This document shows, piece after piece, positions 36,822-50,787 of a stretch of 64,000 bases of DNA. Every line of letters begins with the position of its first letter. Within the stretch, counting starts at the first letter, position 1. This stretch comes from Photobacterium sanguinicancri. GTDB lineage: Bacteria > Pseudomonadota > Gammaproteobacteria > Enterobacterales > Vibrionaceae. A program made the translations under genes and the position numbers. The notes beneath the pieces were generated by a model. That model saw nothing but the letters and a program-made list of their open reading frames with translations. It ran no database searches and was not told where the DNA came from. The DNA is taken from the NCBI RefSeq assembly GCF_024346675.1, contig NZ_AP024850.1, positions 3,636,365-3,700,364 on the forward strand. The letters are read 5' to 3'.

Positions 36822-38384
36822 ATGAATGACATCCAGCAGGTTAACAACACCACCTCGCAAGCACCATTAAGTAGCGCAGAGTATCTACGCGATATTCTTC
36901 GTGCTCCTGTTTATGAGGTGGCGCAAGTTACCCCCTTACAAACGTTACCACGATTATCAGAGCGCAGTGGCAATCAGATCCAACTGAAACGTGAAGACCG
37001 TCAGCCCGTGCATTCTTTTAAATTGCGTGGCGCTTACAACATGATGTCGCAGTTAACGCTAGCTCAACAGCAAGCAGGGGTGATTGCCGCATCGGCTGGC
37101 AACCACGCGCAAGGGTTAGCACTTTCAGGCAAACAGTTAGGGGTACAAGCCACTATCGTCATGCCATTAACGACCCCGAATATCAAAGTGGAAGCGGTTA
37201 AAAGTTTTGGTGGGAAAGTGGTGTTGCATGGCAATAATTTTGATGAAGCCAAAGCCCGCGCAGTCGAGCTTGCCGAACAACATCACTTCACCTTTATACC
37301 TCCCTTTGATCACCCACAAGTGATTGCAGGGCAGGGCACCATCGGCATGGAGTTACTCCAGCAAAATGGTCACCTTGATTATGTGTTTTTACCTGTCGGG
37401 GGTGGGGGCTTAGCCGCAGGTGTCGCAGTCCTTCTCAAACAGTTATTGCCACAAATCAAAGTGATTGGTGTTGAAGCGGAAGACTCTGCCTGCCTGAAAG
37501 CAGCACTGGCTGCAGGCGAACCCGTCACTCTGGATCAGGTCGGCATGTTTGCCGATGGTGTGGCCGTTAAACGCATTGGCGATGAGACTTTCCGCTTATG
37601 CCAACAACACCTTGATGACGTGATCACCGTGAGTTCAGATGAAATATGTACGGCGGTAAAAGATATTTTTGAGGATACTCGGGCAATTGCCGAGCCGTCC
37701 GGTGCACTATCGCTGGCAGGTTTGAAGAAGTATGCCGATCGCCACCAGCTCAAAAATAAACAGTTAGCGGCGGTATTATCTGGGGCCAACCTCAACTTCC
37801 ACGGCTTACGCTATGTCTCGGAACGCTGCGAGCTCGGTGAGAAACGCGAAGGCTTGTTGGCAATCACCATTCCTGAACGCCAAGGCGCTTTCCTCGATTT
37901 TTGTCACATTCTAGGAGGCCGTGCTGTCACTGAGTTTAACTACCGTTACAGTGATGACAGCTTGGCTAATGTGTTTGTCGGTGTACGATTGATGCAAGGA
38001 CAAGAAGAACTCGACGGCATTATCGAAGATCTACGCCAAGGCGGTTATCCAGTGGTGGATCTGTCTGATGATGAAATGGCAAAACTGCACGTGCGCTACA
38101 TGATTGGTGGACGCCCATCGAAGCCGTTACAAGAAAAGCTCTATAGCTTTGAATTTCCGGAATACCCAGGGGCATTACTGAAATTCTTAAATACACTGGG
38201 CACCCGTTGGAATATCAGTTTATTTAACTACCGTAACCACGGCGCTGATTATGGCCGAGTACTCTGTGGTTTTGAACTTGAAGAAAATGATGTTCTCTCA
38301 TTTACTAGTTACTTACGAGAACTTGGCTACCAGTGGAAAGATGAAACAGCCAACCCAGCTTATCAATTTTTCCTCGCACAATAA
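36822..38384 (+). CDS. ilvA: Threonine ammonia-lyase, biosynthetic
   Basis: IlvA deaminates threonine to 2-ketobutyrate, the committed isoleucine step, and is inhibited by isoleucine. The 520 residues contain a PLP domain with the lysine in HSFKLRGAYNMM (near 64-75) and the phosphate-binding loop PVGGGGLAAG (near 193). A C-terminal pair of ACT-like regulatory modules (about 340-510, ending NPAYQFFLA) is the allosteric, biosynthetic type. It is the last gene of ilvGMEDA. Confidence 0.97.
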   Translation: MNDIQQVNNTTSQAPLSSAEYLRDILRAPVYEVAQVTPLQTLPRLSERSGNQIQLKREDRQPVHSFKLRGAYNMMSQLTLAQQQAGVIAASAGNHAQGLALSGKQLGVQATIVMPLTTPNIKVEAVKSFGGKVVLHGNNFDEAKARAVELAEQHHFTFIPPFDHPQVIAGQGTIGMELLQQNGHLDYVFLPVGGGGLAAGVAVLLKQLLPQIKVIGVEAEDSACLKAALAAGEPVTLDQVGMFADGVAVKRIGDETFRLCQQHLDDVITVSSDEICTAVKDIFEDTRAIAEPSGALSLAGLKKYADRHQLKNKQLAAVLSGANLNFHGLRYVSERCELGEKREGLLAITIPERQGAFLDFCHILGGRAVTEFNYRYSDDSLANVFVGVRLMQGQEELDGIIEDLRQGGYPVVDLSDDEMAKLHVRYMIGGRPSKPLQEKLYSFEFPEYPGALLKFLNTLGTRWNISLFNYRNHGADYGRVLCGFELEENDVLSFTSYLRELGYQWKDETANPAYQFFLAQ

Positions 38385-38412
38385 CGCTCATTCTGGGTGA
38401 ACGCCGCGCATT

Positions 38413-38439
38413 AAAAAAGCAGCCATTGGCTGCTTTTTT
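38413..38439 (+). terminator. ilv operon terminator
   Basis: The stem AAAAAAGCAGCC / GGCTGCTTTTTT with an ATT loop lies 28 bases after ilvA. Its symmetry could also stop convergent XRE transcripts. Confidence 0.92.
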
Positions 38440-38493
38440 ATATACAGAAGCTCGATATAAAAGATAAACACTAAGATCTTTTACGTCGATGTA

Positions 38494-38856
38494 CTATTTA
38501 GGTACTTTCTTTTGTTGTTCAAACCAACAAGAAATAAAACTCAAATTAAGTTCAATTAACCGAGCGCGTAAAGAGGGAGGAACTTCAGCGAGCATATTAA
38601 TCAATTGCTGAGTGTCTTCCTGCATACACGGACTGCTCGTTGGATTCTCTTCGAATAAAAACCAACCCAGTGGACGCTCTGTCACTTCCGCGATTAGCAT
38701 TAATGTCGAGACTCGAGGCTCTGTTTTCGCAGACTCTAAATCAAGATAAGTTTGACGCGCGATGCCAAGCTTTTTAGCCATTCCAACTTGCGTAATCTCT
38801 TGCCATTCTCTCGCTTCACGAATTTTATTGGCGATCAATAATTTGGAAGTATTCAT
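38494..38856 (-). CDS. XRE-family helix-turn-helix regulator (copy 1)
   Basis: This 120-residue protein has an N-terminal Cro/CI-type helix-turn-helix (about 8-62: IANKIREAREWQEITQVGMAKKLGIARQTYLDLES). TERPLGWFLFE follows, then a short helical tail. It is a paralogue of the protein at 39102-39482. The target is unknown. A perfect 16-bp inverted repeat, GTACAA-TAAC-TTGTAC, lies 31-47 bases upstream of the ATG and is a plausible autoregulatory operator. The ribosome site is weak. Confidence 0.82.
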   Translation of the reverse strand: MNTSKLLIANKIREAREWQEITQVGMAKKLGIARQTYLDLESAKTEPRVSTLMLIAEVTERPLGWFLFEENPTSSPCMQEDTQQLINMLAEVPPSLRARLIELNLSFISCWFEQQKKVPK

Positions 38857-38887
38857 GCATATACCATCTACTTCATCGCTTATGCCA

Positions 38888-38903
38888 GTACAATAACTTG
38901 TAC
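38888..38903. promoter_or_regulatory. Inverted repeat upstream of XRE copy 1, candidate operator
   Basis: GTACAA (38888-38893), TAAC, TTGTAC (38898-38903) form a perfect 6-4-6 inverted repeat, the usual size for a dimeric XRE repressor site. Isolated half sites occur at 39063-39068 and 39646-39651. A second short palindrome, TTGTTAATAACAA, is at 38937-38949. Confidence 0.45.
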
Positions 38904-39101
38904 GACAACAAACGATCGCCTTAAGGCATACCTAAGTTGTTAATAACAAGGAATTATGCCCTTCGCATTTCACGCGTCACCGAGTGAACAGTCAATTTGT
39001 GACCCACGGCCCTCAATGTAAGCCTAAGTAGACATACATATTTTGACAATGCCTACAACATCGTACAACTCAATGCAGTGAGCGCTGTAACATAAATCTG
39101 C

Positions 39102-39482
39102 TTATTTTTTATCGCGCTGGGTTAATGCTTTAGTGTATTCCGCCATAAAGCCCGCTAAGTTGATACTTTGCTGCAAAATCACATTACGTGCCGAATGCGG
39201 CAAACGACTAAAGTATTGCAACAAACGATCGATCTCTTCTTTGTACTCGCTTTCTAAAATCTCGATCCCTTCATCACCATACACAAACCACGTTAGAGGG
39301 CGTTCGGTGATTTCTGAAATTTCTGACAGTAAGCGTACCTTAGGTTCGGTTTTACCGGTTTCAAGATCAAGATACGTTTGGCGAGCAACTTTTAGCTGTT
39401 GCGCCATATGTACTTGTGTCAGTCCTTTCCACTCACGAGCTTCACGGATACGTGCTGCTATTTTCGTTTTAGAATCTGTCAT
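39102..39482 (-). CDS. XRE-family helix-turn-helix regulator (copy 2)
   Basis: This 126-residue protein has the same plan as its neighbour: helix-turn-helix at about 5-60 (AARIREAREWKGLTQVHMAQQLKVARQTYLDLETGKTEPKV), TERPLTWFVYGDE, then a C-terminal helical region. The start at 39482 is chosen because GGAGG lies seven to eleven bases upstream. A longer frame from 39500 would place this site inside the gene. The two copies share most helix-turn-helix residues, suggesting an old tandem duplication. The regulated genes are unknown. Confidence 0.84.
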   Translation of the reverse strand: MTDSKTKIAARIREAREWKGLTQVHMAQQLKVARQTYLDLETGKTEPKVRLLSEISEITERPLTWFVYGDEGIEILESEYKEEIDRLLQYFSRLPHSARNVILQQSINLAGFMAEYTKALTQRDKK

Positions 39483-39807
39483 GTCTAACCTCCAATACAC
39501 ATCTAATAGAAGACTACTTAGTGTTCATGACTGAACTTGCACAAGGTGAGCCAATTTGGAAGAATCTAAAAAACGACAACCAATCAATACTTTACAAATA
39601 ACAACAACAAACATGGTTAAAGCATTTTTATTTTGATTCGCAGAAAGTTGTACATCGCTATCTAGATTTTCATTTCGCAATATTCTCGTCACCCGAGCAA
39701 AACAACCTAGACAAATCCGTGTATTGGCTGCAATTTACCGTAGAAATAAGCGTCATTTATGTACTAGAGAATAGACGCTTTCGTTCTTGCTCGAATCCCA
39801 GCCATAA
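39483..39807. other. AT-rich intergenic region between XRE copy 2 and the glmS terminator
   Basis: About 325 bases without a supportable ORF. It should hold the promoter of XRE copy 2 and carries a GTTGTAC half site at 39645-39651. I see no RNA gene. Confidence 0.4.
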
Positions 39808-39833
39808 AAAAAGCACCGATAACGGTGCTTTTT
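39808..39833 (-). terminator. glmS terminator
   Basis: The stem AAAAAGCACCG / CGGTGCTTTTT with a four-base loop lies 42 bases past the glmS stop, with a T run on the minus strand. Confidence 0.9.
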
Positions 39834-39874
39834 CTCATTAATAGTACGTAAGCTAATACGCGACTACAGGGACA

Positions 39875-41710
39875 TTATTCCACGGTTACAGCTTTAGCTA
39901 AGTTACGCGGTTGGTCAACATCGGTACCTTTAATTAACGCAACATGGTACGACAGTAGCTGCATCGGTACGGTATAGAATATAGGCGCAATCACGTCATC
40001 AACCCGTGGCATGGTAATAATTTTCATGCCGTCACACGCTTCAAAGCCCGCTTCGCTATCAGCAAAGACATACAGTAGACCACCACGCGCACGGACTTCT
40101 TCAATATTTGATTTCAGCTTTTCAAGCAAGTCGTTAGTCGGCGCAACTACAATCACCGGCATATCAGCATCAATTAAGGCAAGCGGACCGTGTTTCAATT
40201 CACCTGCTGCGTATGCTTCAGCGTGAATATAAGAGATTTCTTTCAGTTTCAGTGATGCTTCCATCGCAATTGGATAGAACTCACCACGACCTAAAAATAA
40301 TGCATGGTGCTTGTCAGCAAAGTCTTCTGCTAATTGCTCAATCGGCTTATCAAACGCAAGTGCTTTCTCGATTTGGGTTGGTAACTGGTGCAATGACGCG
40401 ACAATCTCTCGCTCTTTCTCTGCACTGATCAGGCCTTTTTCTTTACCTAATGCCGTTACAAACATCAGCATTGCCACCAACTGAGTGGTGAACGCTTTGG
40501 TTGATGCCACACCAATTTCAGTGCCCGCTCGGGTCATGAAAGCCAAATCCGATTCACGGACCAATGAAGAACCGGCAACATTACAGATAGTGATTGCTGA
40601 CATGTAGCCTTTTTCTTTCGCCAAACGTAGCGCAGCCAAAGTGTCAGCCGTTTCACCTGATTGAGAAAGGGTTAGCAGTAAGCTATTTGGACGAGTGACA
40701 AATTTGCGGTAACGGAATTCAGAGGCAATTTCAACGTCACAGCTCACACCCGCCATCGATTCAAACCAGTAACGCGCCACCATACCTGCATTGTAAGAGG
40801 TACCACAGGCGATGATTTGGACGTGCTCAACTTTCTCTAGAATGTCTTTCGCACCGCTACCAATACTCTCAACAATCACGCTGTCGTTGGTAATACGGCC
40901 TTCCATGGTGTTAATTAACGCGCTTGGCTGCTCGTAAATTTCTTTTTGCATGTAATGACGGTACTGACCTTTATCGGCTGCATCTTGCTGTAGGTTCGAC
41001 TCATGCACTTCACGCTCAACCGGTGCACCGCTGTCATCAAACACATTCACTTCACGGCGAGTAATTTCAGCCACATCGCCTTCTTCAAGAAACATGAAGC
41101 GACGTGTTACATTCAATAGCGCTAATTGATCCGAAGCTAAGAAGTTTTCACCAACGCCTAAACCAATAACCAATGGGCTACCAGAACGTGCCACAACAAC
41201 TCGCTCAGGATCACGACGGTCCATTACGACCGTACCGTATGCCCCTTCAAGCTGTGTCACGGTTTTTTGTACCGCTTCAAGCAAGGTTGCCGCTGATCGC
41301 AGTTCCCACTCCACTAAGTGAGCAATGACTTCGGTATCAGTTTGCGATACAAAGCAGTAACCACGCTCAGTCAGTAGGTTACGAAGTTCTTCGTGGTTTT
41401 CAATGATGCCGTTATGAACTAATGCAATATGATCACCTGAAACATGGGGATGAGCATTAGATTCAGAAGGTTCACCGTGCGTAGCCCAACGCGTATGAGC
41501 GATACCCGTTCCGCCAATCACAGGATTACTTTCAACGGCATCGGCCAGTGCTTGCACTTTACCTAAACGACGTACTCGCGTTAAGTTGCCACCTTGATCG
41601 ACCACAGCGACACCAGCCGAGTCATAACCGCGATACTCTAAACGACGTAAACCTTCGACTAAAATCTCAGCCACATCACGTTGTGCTACTGCACCCACAA
41701 TTCCGCACAT
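39875..41710 (-). CDS. glmS: Glutamine--fructose-6-phosphate aminotransferase
   Basis: GlmS makes glucosamine-6-phosphate from fructose-6-phosphate and glutamine, the first step toward UDP-GlcNAc. The 611 residues start MCGIVGAV, exposing the nucleophilic Cys2 after Met removal. A class II glutaminase domain (about 1-240) and two SIS domains (about 290-600, with [14 protein letters not shown] and ARSGSP earlier) follow. The end LAKAVTVE is typical. AGGAG precedes the ATG. It starts 12 bases after the DeoR-type gene, which implies co-transcription. glmU is the next minus-strand unit upstream. Confidence 0.97.
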   Translation of the reverse strand: MCGIVGAVAQRDVAEILVEGLRRLEYRGYDSAGVAVVDQGGNLTRVRRLGKVQALADAVESNPVIGGTGIAHTRWATHGEPSESNAHPHVSGDHIALVHNGIIENHEELRNLLTERGYCFVSQTDTEVIAHLVEWELRSAATLLEAVQKTVTQLEGAYGTVVMDRRDPERVVVARSGSPLVIGLGVGENFLASDQLALLNVTRRFMFLEEGDVAEITRREVNVFDDSGAPVEREVHESNLQQDAADKGQYRHYMQKEIYEQPSALINTMEGRITNDSVIVESIGSGAKDILEKVEHVQIIACGTSYNAGMVARYWFESMAGVSCDVEIASEFRYRKFVTRPNSLLLTLSQSGETADTLAALRLAKEKGYMSAITICNVAGSSLVRESDLAFMTRAGTEIGVASTKAFTTQLVAMLMFVTALGKEKGLISAEKEREIVASLHQLPTQIEKALAFDKPIEQLAEDFADKHHALFLGRGEFYPIAMEASLKLKEISYIHAEAYAAGELKHGPLALIDADMPVIVVAPTNDLLEKLKSNIEEVRARGGLLYVFADSEAGFEACDGMKIITMPRVDDVIAPIFYTVPMQLLSYHVALIKGTDVDQPRNLAKAVTVE

Positions 41711-41722
41711 ATGAAAACTCTC

Positions 41723-42517
41723 CTAATTTTTTTCGACTGGCGCGCAAATCACTTGCACACCACACTGTTCAATTTGTTTTTTTGCCTCAGTATCGAGGCC
41801 TTCATCAGTAATCAAGGTACTAATGCTATTCCAAGGTAATTCCAAGTTTGGAATACGGCGGCCAATCTTGCTGGATTCCACCATCACAACAACTTCACGT
41901 GACACTTCCGCCATGACACGGCTCAGCCCGATGAGCTCGTTAAAGGTTGTCGTCCCTCTTTCGATATCAATGCCATCTGCACCAATGAATAGTTGATCAA
42001 AGTCATACGAACGTAGCACCGACTCCGCCACTTGGCCTTGGAAGGCTTCAGAGTGAGGATCCCAAGTACCGCCCGTCATTAATAACGTCGGTTCGTTCTC
42101 TAATTCATTAAGGGCATTGGCGACATTTAAGGAGTTGGTCATCACAATCAGACCCTGTTTGTCGTTCAAGAGGGGGATCAAACAGGCAGTGGTGCTGCCG
42201 CTATCAAAAATTAAGCGGTTATGGTCACGAATACGTTCAGCTGCCGCTTTGGCAATCGCTAACTTTCGTTCTGAAACATATTCTTCAGTCTCATCGACAG
42301 CAACTATTTCCGACGGCATCGCAATCGCACCGCCATAACGGCGCAATAGCAAGCCACTTTTTTCTAACGTCGCAAGATCTTTACGAATAGTCACTTCGGA
42401 TGTGGCAAACTGCTGTGCCAAAGCATCCACGCTAGCTTCACCTTGCTGAGCAATAAAAGCGGCAATGCCATGACGGCGTTGCTGAGTATTTCGTTTCGAC
42501 ATGATATTTCGATTCAT
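41723..42517 (-). CDS. DeoR/GlpR-family transcriptional regulator
   Basis: The N-terminal DeoR winged helix (about 10-65: RRHGIAAFIAQQGEASVDALAQQFATSEVTIRKDLATLEKSGLLLRRYGGA) precedes a DeoR sensor domain. That domain includes FDSGSTTACL and MTGGTWDPHSEAFQG and is of the sugar-phosphate-binding type. The length is 264 residues, or 259 if the second Met (42502) is the start. Neither start has a good ribosome site. It lies 12 bases upstream of glmS, so an amino-sugar phosphate is the likely effector, but this is inference from context. Confidence 0.87.
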   Translation of the reverse strand: MNRNIMSKRNTQQRRHGIAAFIAQQGEASVDALAQQFATSEVTIRKDLATLEKSGLLLRRYGGAIAMPSEIVAVDETEEYVSERKLAIAKAAAERIRDHNRLIFDSGSTTACLIPLLNDKQGLIVMTNSLNVANALNELENEPTLLMTGGTWDPHSEAFQGQVAESVLRSYDFDQLFIGADGIDIERGTTTFNELIGLSRVMAEVSREVVVMVESSKIGRRIPNLELPWNSISTLITDEGLDTEAKKQIEQCGVQVICAPVEKN

Positions 42518-42533
42518 TAATCATAAGTTTCGA
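42489..42533. promoter_or_regulatory. TTTCGA repeats at the start of the DeoR-type gene
   Basis: TTTCGA occurs at 42494-42499, 42507-42512 and 42528-42533, with TTTCGT at 42489-42494. DeoR-family operators often contain repeated TTTCG-like units, so this may be an autoregulatory site for the deoR-glmS pair. Confidence 0.4.
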
Positions 42534-42660
42534 TATGAAAGATAATAGTAGCAAAACAAAAGATAAAAGATCAATGCAACACTGGCATATTAATTGACGA
42601 AAATAATGTTTCAGCGGAGGAAATAGAAATGAAAAAGCGAGGACATCTAAAATAAAACAA

Positions 42661-42687
42661 AAAAAGGCAGATTTACACCTGCCTTTT
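42661..42687 (-). terminator. glmU terminator
   Basis: On the minus strand the stem AAAAGGCAG / CTGCCTTTT with an eight-base loop is followed by a T run, 28 bases past the glmU stop. Confidence 0.88.
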
Positions 42688-42715
42688 CAATTCGTTATAT
42701 CACCATGATAAATGG

Positions 42716-44077
42716 CTATTTTTGTTTTTCTGGGCGTTTCCAACCTTTAACGGTACGAGCAGGCGCACGCGTGATCACGAGTTCACCCTCACCAACATCA
42801 CGGTTAATGGTTGCACCAGCACCAATCGTAGCACCTTGACCAATTTTTACTGGGGCAATTAGCTGCGTATCAGAACCCACAAACACATCATCGGCAATTT
42901 CAGTTTTAAACTTGTTCGCACCATCGTAGTTACAAGTGATTGTGCCAGCGCCGATATTAACGCGATCGCCAATTTCAGCATCGCCTAAATAAGTCAGGTG
43001 GTTAGCTTTAGAGCCTTTGCCTAAACGTGATTTTTTCATCTCGACGAAGTTACCCACGTGCGAATCACCCGCTAGCTCAGCGCCTGGACGTAAACGGCTA
43101 AATGGACCAACTGTACAGTCTTCACCGACAGTCGCCCCTTCAATCACGCTGTACGGACGAATAATGGTGTTATCGTCGATCTCACAATCCTTCAGGATAG
43201 AACCTGCACCAATCACAACATTATTACCGAGTGATACGCAGCCTTCAATGATCACATTGACATCGATTTCGACATCCGTACCACATTGCAACTCACCACG
43301 AAGATCAAAACGCGTTGGGTCACGAAGCATTACACCTTGCTCTAACAAACGCTCAGCTTGCATTGCTTGATGCGCACGTTCTAGCTTAGCCAATTGAACA
43401 CGGTTGTTCACGCCTTCGACTTCAATTGCACTTGCAGGATGTACCGCTTCCACTGCACGGCCTTCATTGTGAGCAATCGCAATAATGTCAGTCAGGTAGT
43501 ATTCGCCTTGGGCATTGTCATTCTTAAGCGCAGATAACCAACGCTTCATGTCACCGCCGTTAACAACCATCACACCGGTATTGATTTCTTTGATCAGCTT
43601 TTGTTCTTCAGAGGCATCTTTTTGCTCAACAATCGCAACCACCGGGCCATTACGGCGCACAATACGGCCGTAGCCCATTGGGTTATCAAGCACGACAGTT
43701 AACAAGGCAATGCCGCCATCAGGCTGAGCATCCAATAAGTTTTCCAGCGTCTGACCGCTGATCAGTGGCACATCACCGTATAAGATCAGGACTTTCTCAT
43801 CGTCAGCCACACCAGGACATGCTTGATTGACCGCATGGCCAGTACCTAACTGCTCTGCCTGCAGTACCCAATTAACAGGCTCATTCGCTAGTACTTCTTG
43901 CATGGCGTCGCCACCATGACCGTAGACAAGGTGAATGTTATTGGCACCAAGATCCACACAGGTGTCAATCACGTGCTTAGCCATTGGCTTACCAGCAAGG
44001 GTATGAAGTACCTTTGGCAGGTTAGAGTACATACGGGTGCCTTTTCCCGCGGCGAGAATTACAGCGCTGAAGTTCAT
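42716..44077 (-). CDS. glmU: Bifunctional GlcNAc-1-P uridylyltransferase / GlcN-1-P acetyltransferase
   Basis: GlmU carries out the last two steps to UDP-GlcNAc. The 453 residues have an N-terminal nucleotidyltransferase (about 1-228) with the [17 protein letters not shown] motif at 9-25. A C-terminal left-handed beta-helix (about 250-440) carries hexapeptide repeats and the acetyltransferase segment [19 protein letters not shown]. The trimeric cytoplasmic enzyme supplies peptidoglycan and LPS precursors. It stands alone between the atp operon terminator and deoR-glmS, whereas in E. coli glmU and glmS are adjacent. Confidence 0.97.
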   Translation of the reverse strand: MNFSAVILAAGKGTRMYSNLPKVLHTLAGKPMAKHVIDTCVDLGANNIHLVYGHGGDAMQEVLANEPVNWVLQAEQLGTGHAVNQACPGVADDEKVLILYGDVPLISGQTLENLLDAQPDGGIALLTVVLDNPMGYGRIVRRNGPVVAIVEQKDASEEQKLIKEINTGVMVVNGGDMKRWLSALKNDNAQGEYYLTDIIAIAHNEGRAVEAVHPASAIEVEGVNNRVQLAKLERAHQAMQAERLLEQGVMLRDPTRFDLRGELQCGTDVEIDVNVIIEGCVSLGNNVVIGAGSILKDCEIDDNTIIRPYSVIEGATVGEDCTVGPFSRLRPGAELAGDSHVGNFVEMKKSRLGKGSKANHLTYLGDAEIGDRVNIGAGTITCNYDGANKFKTEIADDVFVGSDTQLIAPVKIGQGATIGAGATINRDVGEGELVITRAPARTVKGWKRPEKQK

Positions 44078-44205
44078 GCAGCGTATCCTTTTGAGTGCAT
44101 ATTAAAAATAAAATTATGGCTATTGTAACTGGAGGGAAGTGGAGTTTTAAGATAAAGCCGTTATTTTTTACCATGTATTAACTTGCTATCACGCGCAAAA
44201 GACAT

Positions 44206-44233
44206 AAAAAAAGCGACCCTAAGGTCGCTTTTT
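44206..44233 (-). terminator. atp operon terminator
   Basis: The stem AAAAAGCGACC / GGTCGCTTTTT with a CTAA loop lies just past the atpC stop. The core is the same as in the yidC terminator at 58315-58343. Confidence 0.92.
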
Positions 44234-44248
44234 GTATCAGGCGTCTGA

Positions 44249-44671
44249 TTAACGCGCTTTACGAGTCAGCTCTATAACACGAAGCTGAGCGATCGCTTTC
44301 GCGAGATCACTTGCCGCTTGAGCAAAGTCGATATCGCCATGCTGATTGTGGATACGCTCCTCAGCTTGACGTTTCGCTTCTTCAGCCTTGGCTGCATCCA
44401 AATCTTGACCGCGGATCGCGGTATCAGCTAATACAGTGACTGTATTTGGCTGAACTTCAAGCATACCACCAGAAAGATAAATAATTTCTTCCTCGCCGTG
44501 CTGCTTAGCAATTCGGATCATCCCTGGCGTAATAGTGGTCAACAACGGAGTGTGGCCTGCGTGGATACCCAGTTCACCTTCGCTACCAGTCACCTGAATA
44601 TTTTCAGCACGACCAGAGAACAATTTTTTCTCTGCGCTGACTACATCCAGATGGAAGGTTATCGCTGCCAT
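44249..44671 (-). CDS. atpC: ATP synthase F1 epsilon subunit
   Basis: Epsilon is part of the central stalk and inhibits ATP hydrolysis by F1. The 140 residues contain the N-terminal beta-sandwich ([40 protein letters not shown]) and a C-terminal helical hairpin (about 90-138). It is the last gene of the atp operon, 17 bases after atpD. Confidence 0.97.
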   Translation of the reverse strand: MAAITFHLDVVSAEKKLFSGRAENIQVTGSEGELGIHAGHTPLLTTITPGMIRIAKQHGEEEIIYLSGGMLEVQPNTVTVLADTAIRGQDLDAAKAEEAKRQAEERIHNQHGDIDFAQAASDLAKAIAQLRVIELTRKAR

Positions 44672-44688
44672 GTCGCCTCCTAGTTAGC

Positions 44689-46994
<2,306 letters not shown>

Positions 46995-47038
46995 CGTTAC
47001 TCTCCGTTAGTAGGTGATCGCAAGCGATCACCAACCAA

Positions 47039-48580
47039 TTACCAAGTCTGGGTCGCTTTGAAATCGTCAACCAGTTTTACAAACTGAGCTTCAATTTCAT
47101 CATTCCAAGCGCCCGTTTCATCAATCTGAGATACAAGCTCAGCAAAATGACCTTTGGCATATGAAAGCAACGCGGCTTCGAAATCAGCAAGCTTCGTCAG
47201 CTCAACATCAGTCAAATAACCTTTTTCAGCAGCAAAAATCACCATGCCTTGTTCGAAAACAGACATAGGTGCGTATTGCTTTTGCTTCATCAATTCAGTC
47301 ACTTTCTGACCGTGATCAAGCTGCTTCTTGGTCGCTTCATCAAGGTCTGACGAGAACTGTGCGAAAGCCGCTAGTTCACGGTACTGTGCCAGTGCGGTAC
47401 GGATACCACCAGACAGTTTCTTGATGATCTTAGTTTGAGCAGCACCACCTACACGCGATACAGAAATACCTGGATCAACCGCTGGACGAATACCGGCGTT
47501 GAACAGTTCTGTTTGTAGGAAGATCTGACCATCGGTGATCGAGATTACGTTAGTCGGTACGAAAGCTGATACGTCACCTGCTTGCGTTTCGATAATTGGA
47601 AGCGCAGTTAGGGAACCCGTCTTACCTTTCACTTCACCGTTAGTGAATTTTTCTACGTAATGTGCGTTTACACGCGCTGCACGCTCTAGTAGGCGAGAGT
47701 GAAGGTAGAAAACATCACCAGGGAATGCTTCACGACCCGGTGGGCGTTTAAGCAATAGTGAAATTTGACGGTACGCTACCGCTTGCTTAGACAAGTCATC
47801 GTATACAATCAGTGCGTCTTCACCGCGATCGCGGAAGTACTCACCCATTGCACAACCTGAGTAAGGTGCAAGGTATTGTAGTGCAGCCGCTTCAGAAGCA
47901 GAGGCAACAACAACAACTGTGTTAGCAAGTGCGCCATGCTCTTCAAGCTTGCGTACTACGTTAGCAATTGTTGATGCTTTCTGACCGATAGCTACGTAAA
48001 CAGAGTAGATACCAGAATCTTTCTGGTTGATGATTGCATCGATCGCCATCGCTGTTTTACCAGTCTGACGGTCACCGATGATAAGCTCACGCTGACCACG
48101 GCCGATTGGAATCATCGCATCAACTGCTTTGTAACCAGTTTGCACTGGTTGATCAACAGATTGACGATCGATTACGCCAGGTGCAATTACTTCAACAGGA
48201 GAGAAAAGCTCTGTTTCAATTGGACCTTTACCATCGATAGGCTCACCTAGTGTGTTCACTACGCGACCTAACAATGCAGGGCCTACTGGTACTTCAAGAA
48301 TACGACCAGTGCCCGTTACTTTCATGCCTTCCTGAAGGTCAGCATATGGACCCATTACAACCGCACCTACCGAGTCTCGCTCAAGGTTAAGTGCTAGTGC
48401 ATAACGGCCATTAGGTAATTCAATCATTTCACCTTGCATAACGTCTGCAAGGCCATGGATTCGAACGATACCATCACTTACCGAAATGATAGTACCTTCG
48501 TTACGCGCTTCACTCACAACATTGAATTTTTCAATACGTTGCTTGATCAGTGCGCTAATTTCCGTGGAATTAAGTTGCAT
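47039..48580 (-). CDS. atpA: ATP synthase F1 alpha subunit
   Basis: Alpha is the non-catalytic nucleotide-binding F1 subunit. The 513 residues equal the E. coli length when started at MQLNSTEIS (48580), which has GGAG upstream. A five-codon longer frame is rejected. The P-loop is GDRQTGKTA (near 169-177), and the signature [17 protein letters not shown] follows at about 365-380. It lies between atpH and atpG. Confidence 0.98.
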   Translation of the reverse strand: MQLNSTEISALIKQRIEKFNVVSEARNEGTIISVSDGIVRIHGLADVMQGEMIELPNGRYALALNLERDSVGAVVMGPYADLQEGMKVTGTGRILEVPVGPALLGRVVNTLGEPIDGKGPIETELFSPVEVIAPGVIDRQSVDQPVQTGYKAVDAMIPIGRGQRELIIGDRQTGKTAMAIDAIINQKDSGIYSVYVAIGQKASTIANVVRKLEEHGALANTVVVVASASEAAALQYLAPYSGCAMGEYFRDRGEDALIVYDDLSKQAVAYRQISLLLKRPPGREAFPGDVFYLHSRLLERAARVNAHYVEKFTNGEVKGKTGSLTALPIIETQAGDVSAFVPTNVISITDGQIFLQTELFNAGIRPAVDPGISVSRVGGAAQTKIIKKLSGGIRTALAQYRELAAFAQFSSDLDEATKKQLDHGQKVTELMKQKQYAPMSVFEQGMVIFAAEKGYLTDVELTKLADFEAALLSYAKGHFAELVSQIDETGAWNDEIEAQFVKLVDDFKATQTW

Positions 48581-48596
48581 GCTCCAATTCCCCAAA

Positions 48597-49130
48597 TCAA
48601 GACTGCAAAGTATCGCTCAGGCGGTTTAATTTTCCGCGTACTGAGTTATCGATTACTAAGTCTCCAGCTCTAATCACGACCCCGGCAATCAGGGTCTCGT
48701 CTACACTGCAATTCAGCTTCACTTTGCGCGCTAAACGCTGCTCAAGCTTCTCACTGATAGCAATAAGTTGATTGTCGTCAAGAGTGATCGCAGAGATCAC
48801 TGTTGCTTCAATCGTTTTCTCGTGTTCACTTTTCAGGAACACGAACTCATCACTGACATCAGGAAGCGCTTTAAGGCGTCCATTTTCAGCCATTACTTTC
48901 AATAAGTTTTGGCCGAACTCGTCAAGTTGCTCACCACACACTGAAACAAAAATTTCAGTCAGTTTATCCGCAGCAAAACCGCTATCCAGAATATCCTGCA
49001 TAGTCTCGTTTTTAACTACTTCGGCAGCAAAGGTCAGCATTTCCGCCCATTGGGCTAGCTCACCTTTCTCAACAGCAAAATCAAAGGCTGCTTTAGCGTA
49101 GGGGCGTGCGATAGTAGTCATATCCGACAT
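48597..49130 (-). CDS. atpH: ATP synthase F1 delta subunit
   Basis: Delta joins the F1 head to the peripheral b stalk. The 177 residues are mainly helical, starting [23 protein letters not shown], and end with the conserved [29 protein letters not shown]. It is preceded by atpF with a 16-base gap and followed by atpA. Confidence 0.97.
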   Translation of the reverse strand: MSDMTTIARPYAKAAFDFAVEKGELAQWAEMLTFAAEVVKNETMQDILDSGFAADKLTEIFVSVCGEQLDEFGQNLLKVMAENGRLKALPDVSDEFVFLKSEHEKTIEATVISAITLDDNQLIAISEKLEQRLARKVKLNCSVDETLIAGVVIRAGDLVIDNSVRGKLNRLSDTLQS

Positions 49131-49146
49131 GTGCTTGCCCCTTTAA

Positions 49147-49617
49147 TTACAGTTCTGCTGTGACTTTGTTAAGAAGATCAGCGTGCGCATCTTTATCGAT
49201 AGTACGCTCAATGATTTTCTCAGCACCAATCACGGCTAGAGTTGCAACTTGTTTTCTTAGTTCGTCACGCGCGCGGTTACGTTCAGCTTCGATCTCAGCA
49301 AGACCTTGAGCTAGAATTTTGTCACGCTCAGCAAGGGCTTCTACCTTTGCTTCGTCAACGATTTGAGCTTTACGCTTATTAGCTTGCTCAATAACATCAG
49401 TTGCAGTACGTTTCGCTTCTTTGAGTTGATCAGAAGCATTTGCCTGCGCAAGGTTCAGGTCTTTGGTCGCGCGATCAGCGGCAGCCAAACCGTCAGCAAT
49501 TTTTTTCTGACGTTCTTCAATCGCTTCCATAATTGGTGGCCATACATATTTCATGCAGAAAACCACAAATAGGAAGAAAGCGATCGCCTGACCCAGCAAA
49601 GTTGCATTCATATTCAC
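49147..49617 (-). CDS. atpF: ATP synthase Fo b subunit
   Basis: Subunit b forms the peripheral stator stalk. It has one N-terminal membrane segment (about 5-25, [20 protein letters not shown]), then a long charged coiled coil to residue 156. Length equals that of E. coli b (156). Two copies per enzyme are expected. It sits between atpE and atpH. Confidence 0.97.
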   Translation of the reverse strand: MNMNATLLGQAIAFFLFVVFCMKYVWPPIMEAIEERQKKIADGLAAADRATKDLNLAQANASDQLKEAKRTATDVIEQANKRKAQIVDEAKVEALAERDKILAQGLAEIEAERNRARDELRKQVATLAVIGAEKIIERTIDKDAHADLLNKVTAEL

Positions 49618-49660
49618 AACTGCATCTCCTTAAAAAGGGTTGCTAGGGGACCGTTCGTTA

Positions 49661-50782
<1,122 letters not shown>

Positions 50783-50787
50783 TCATC

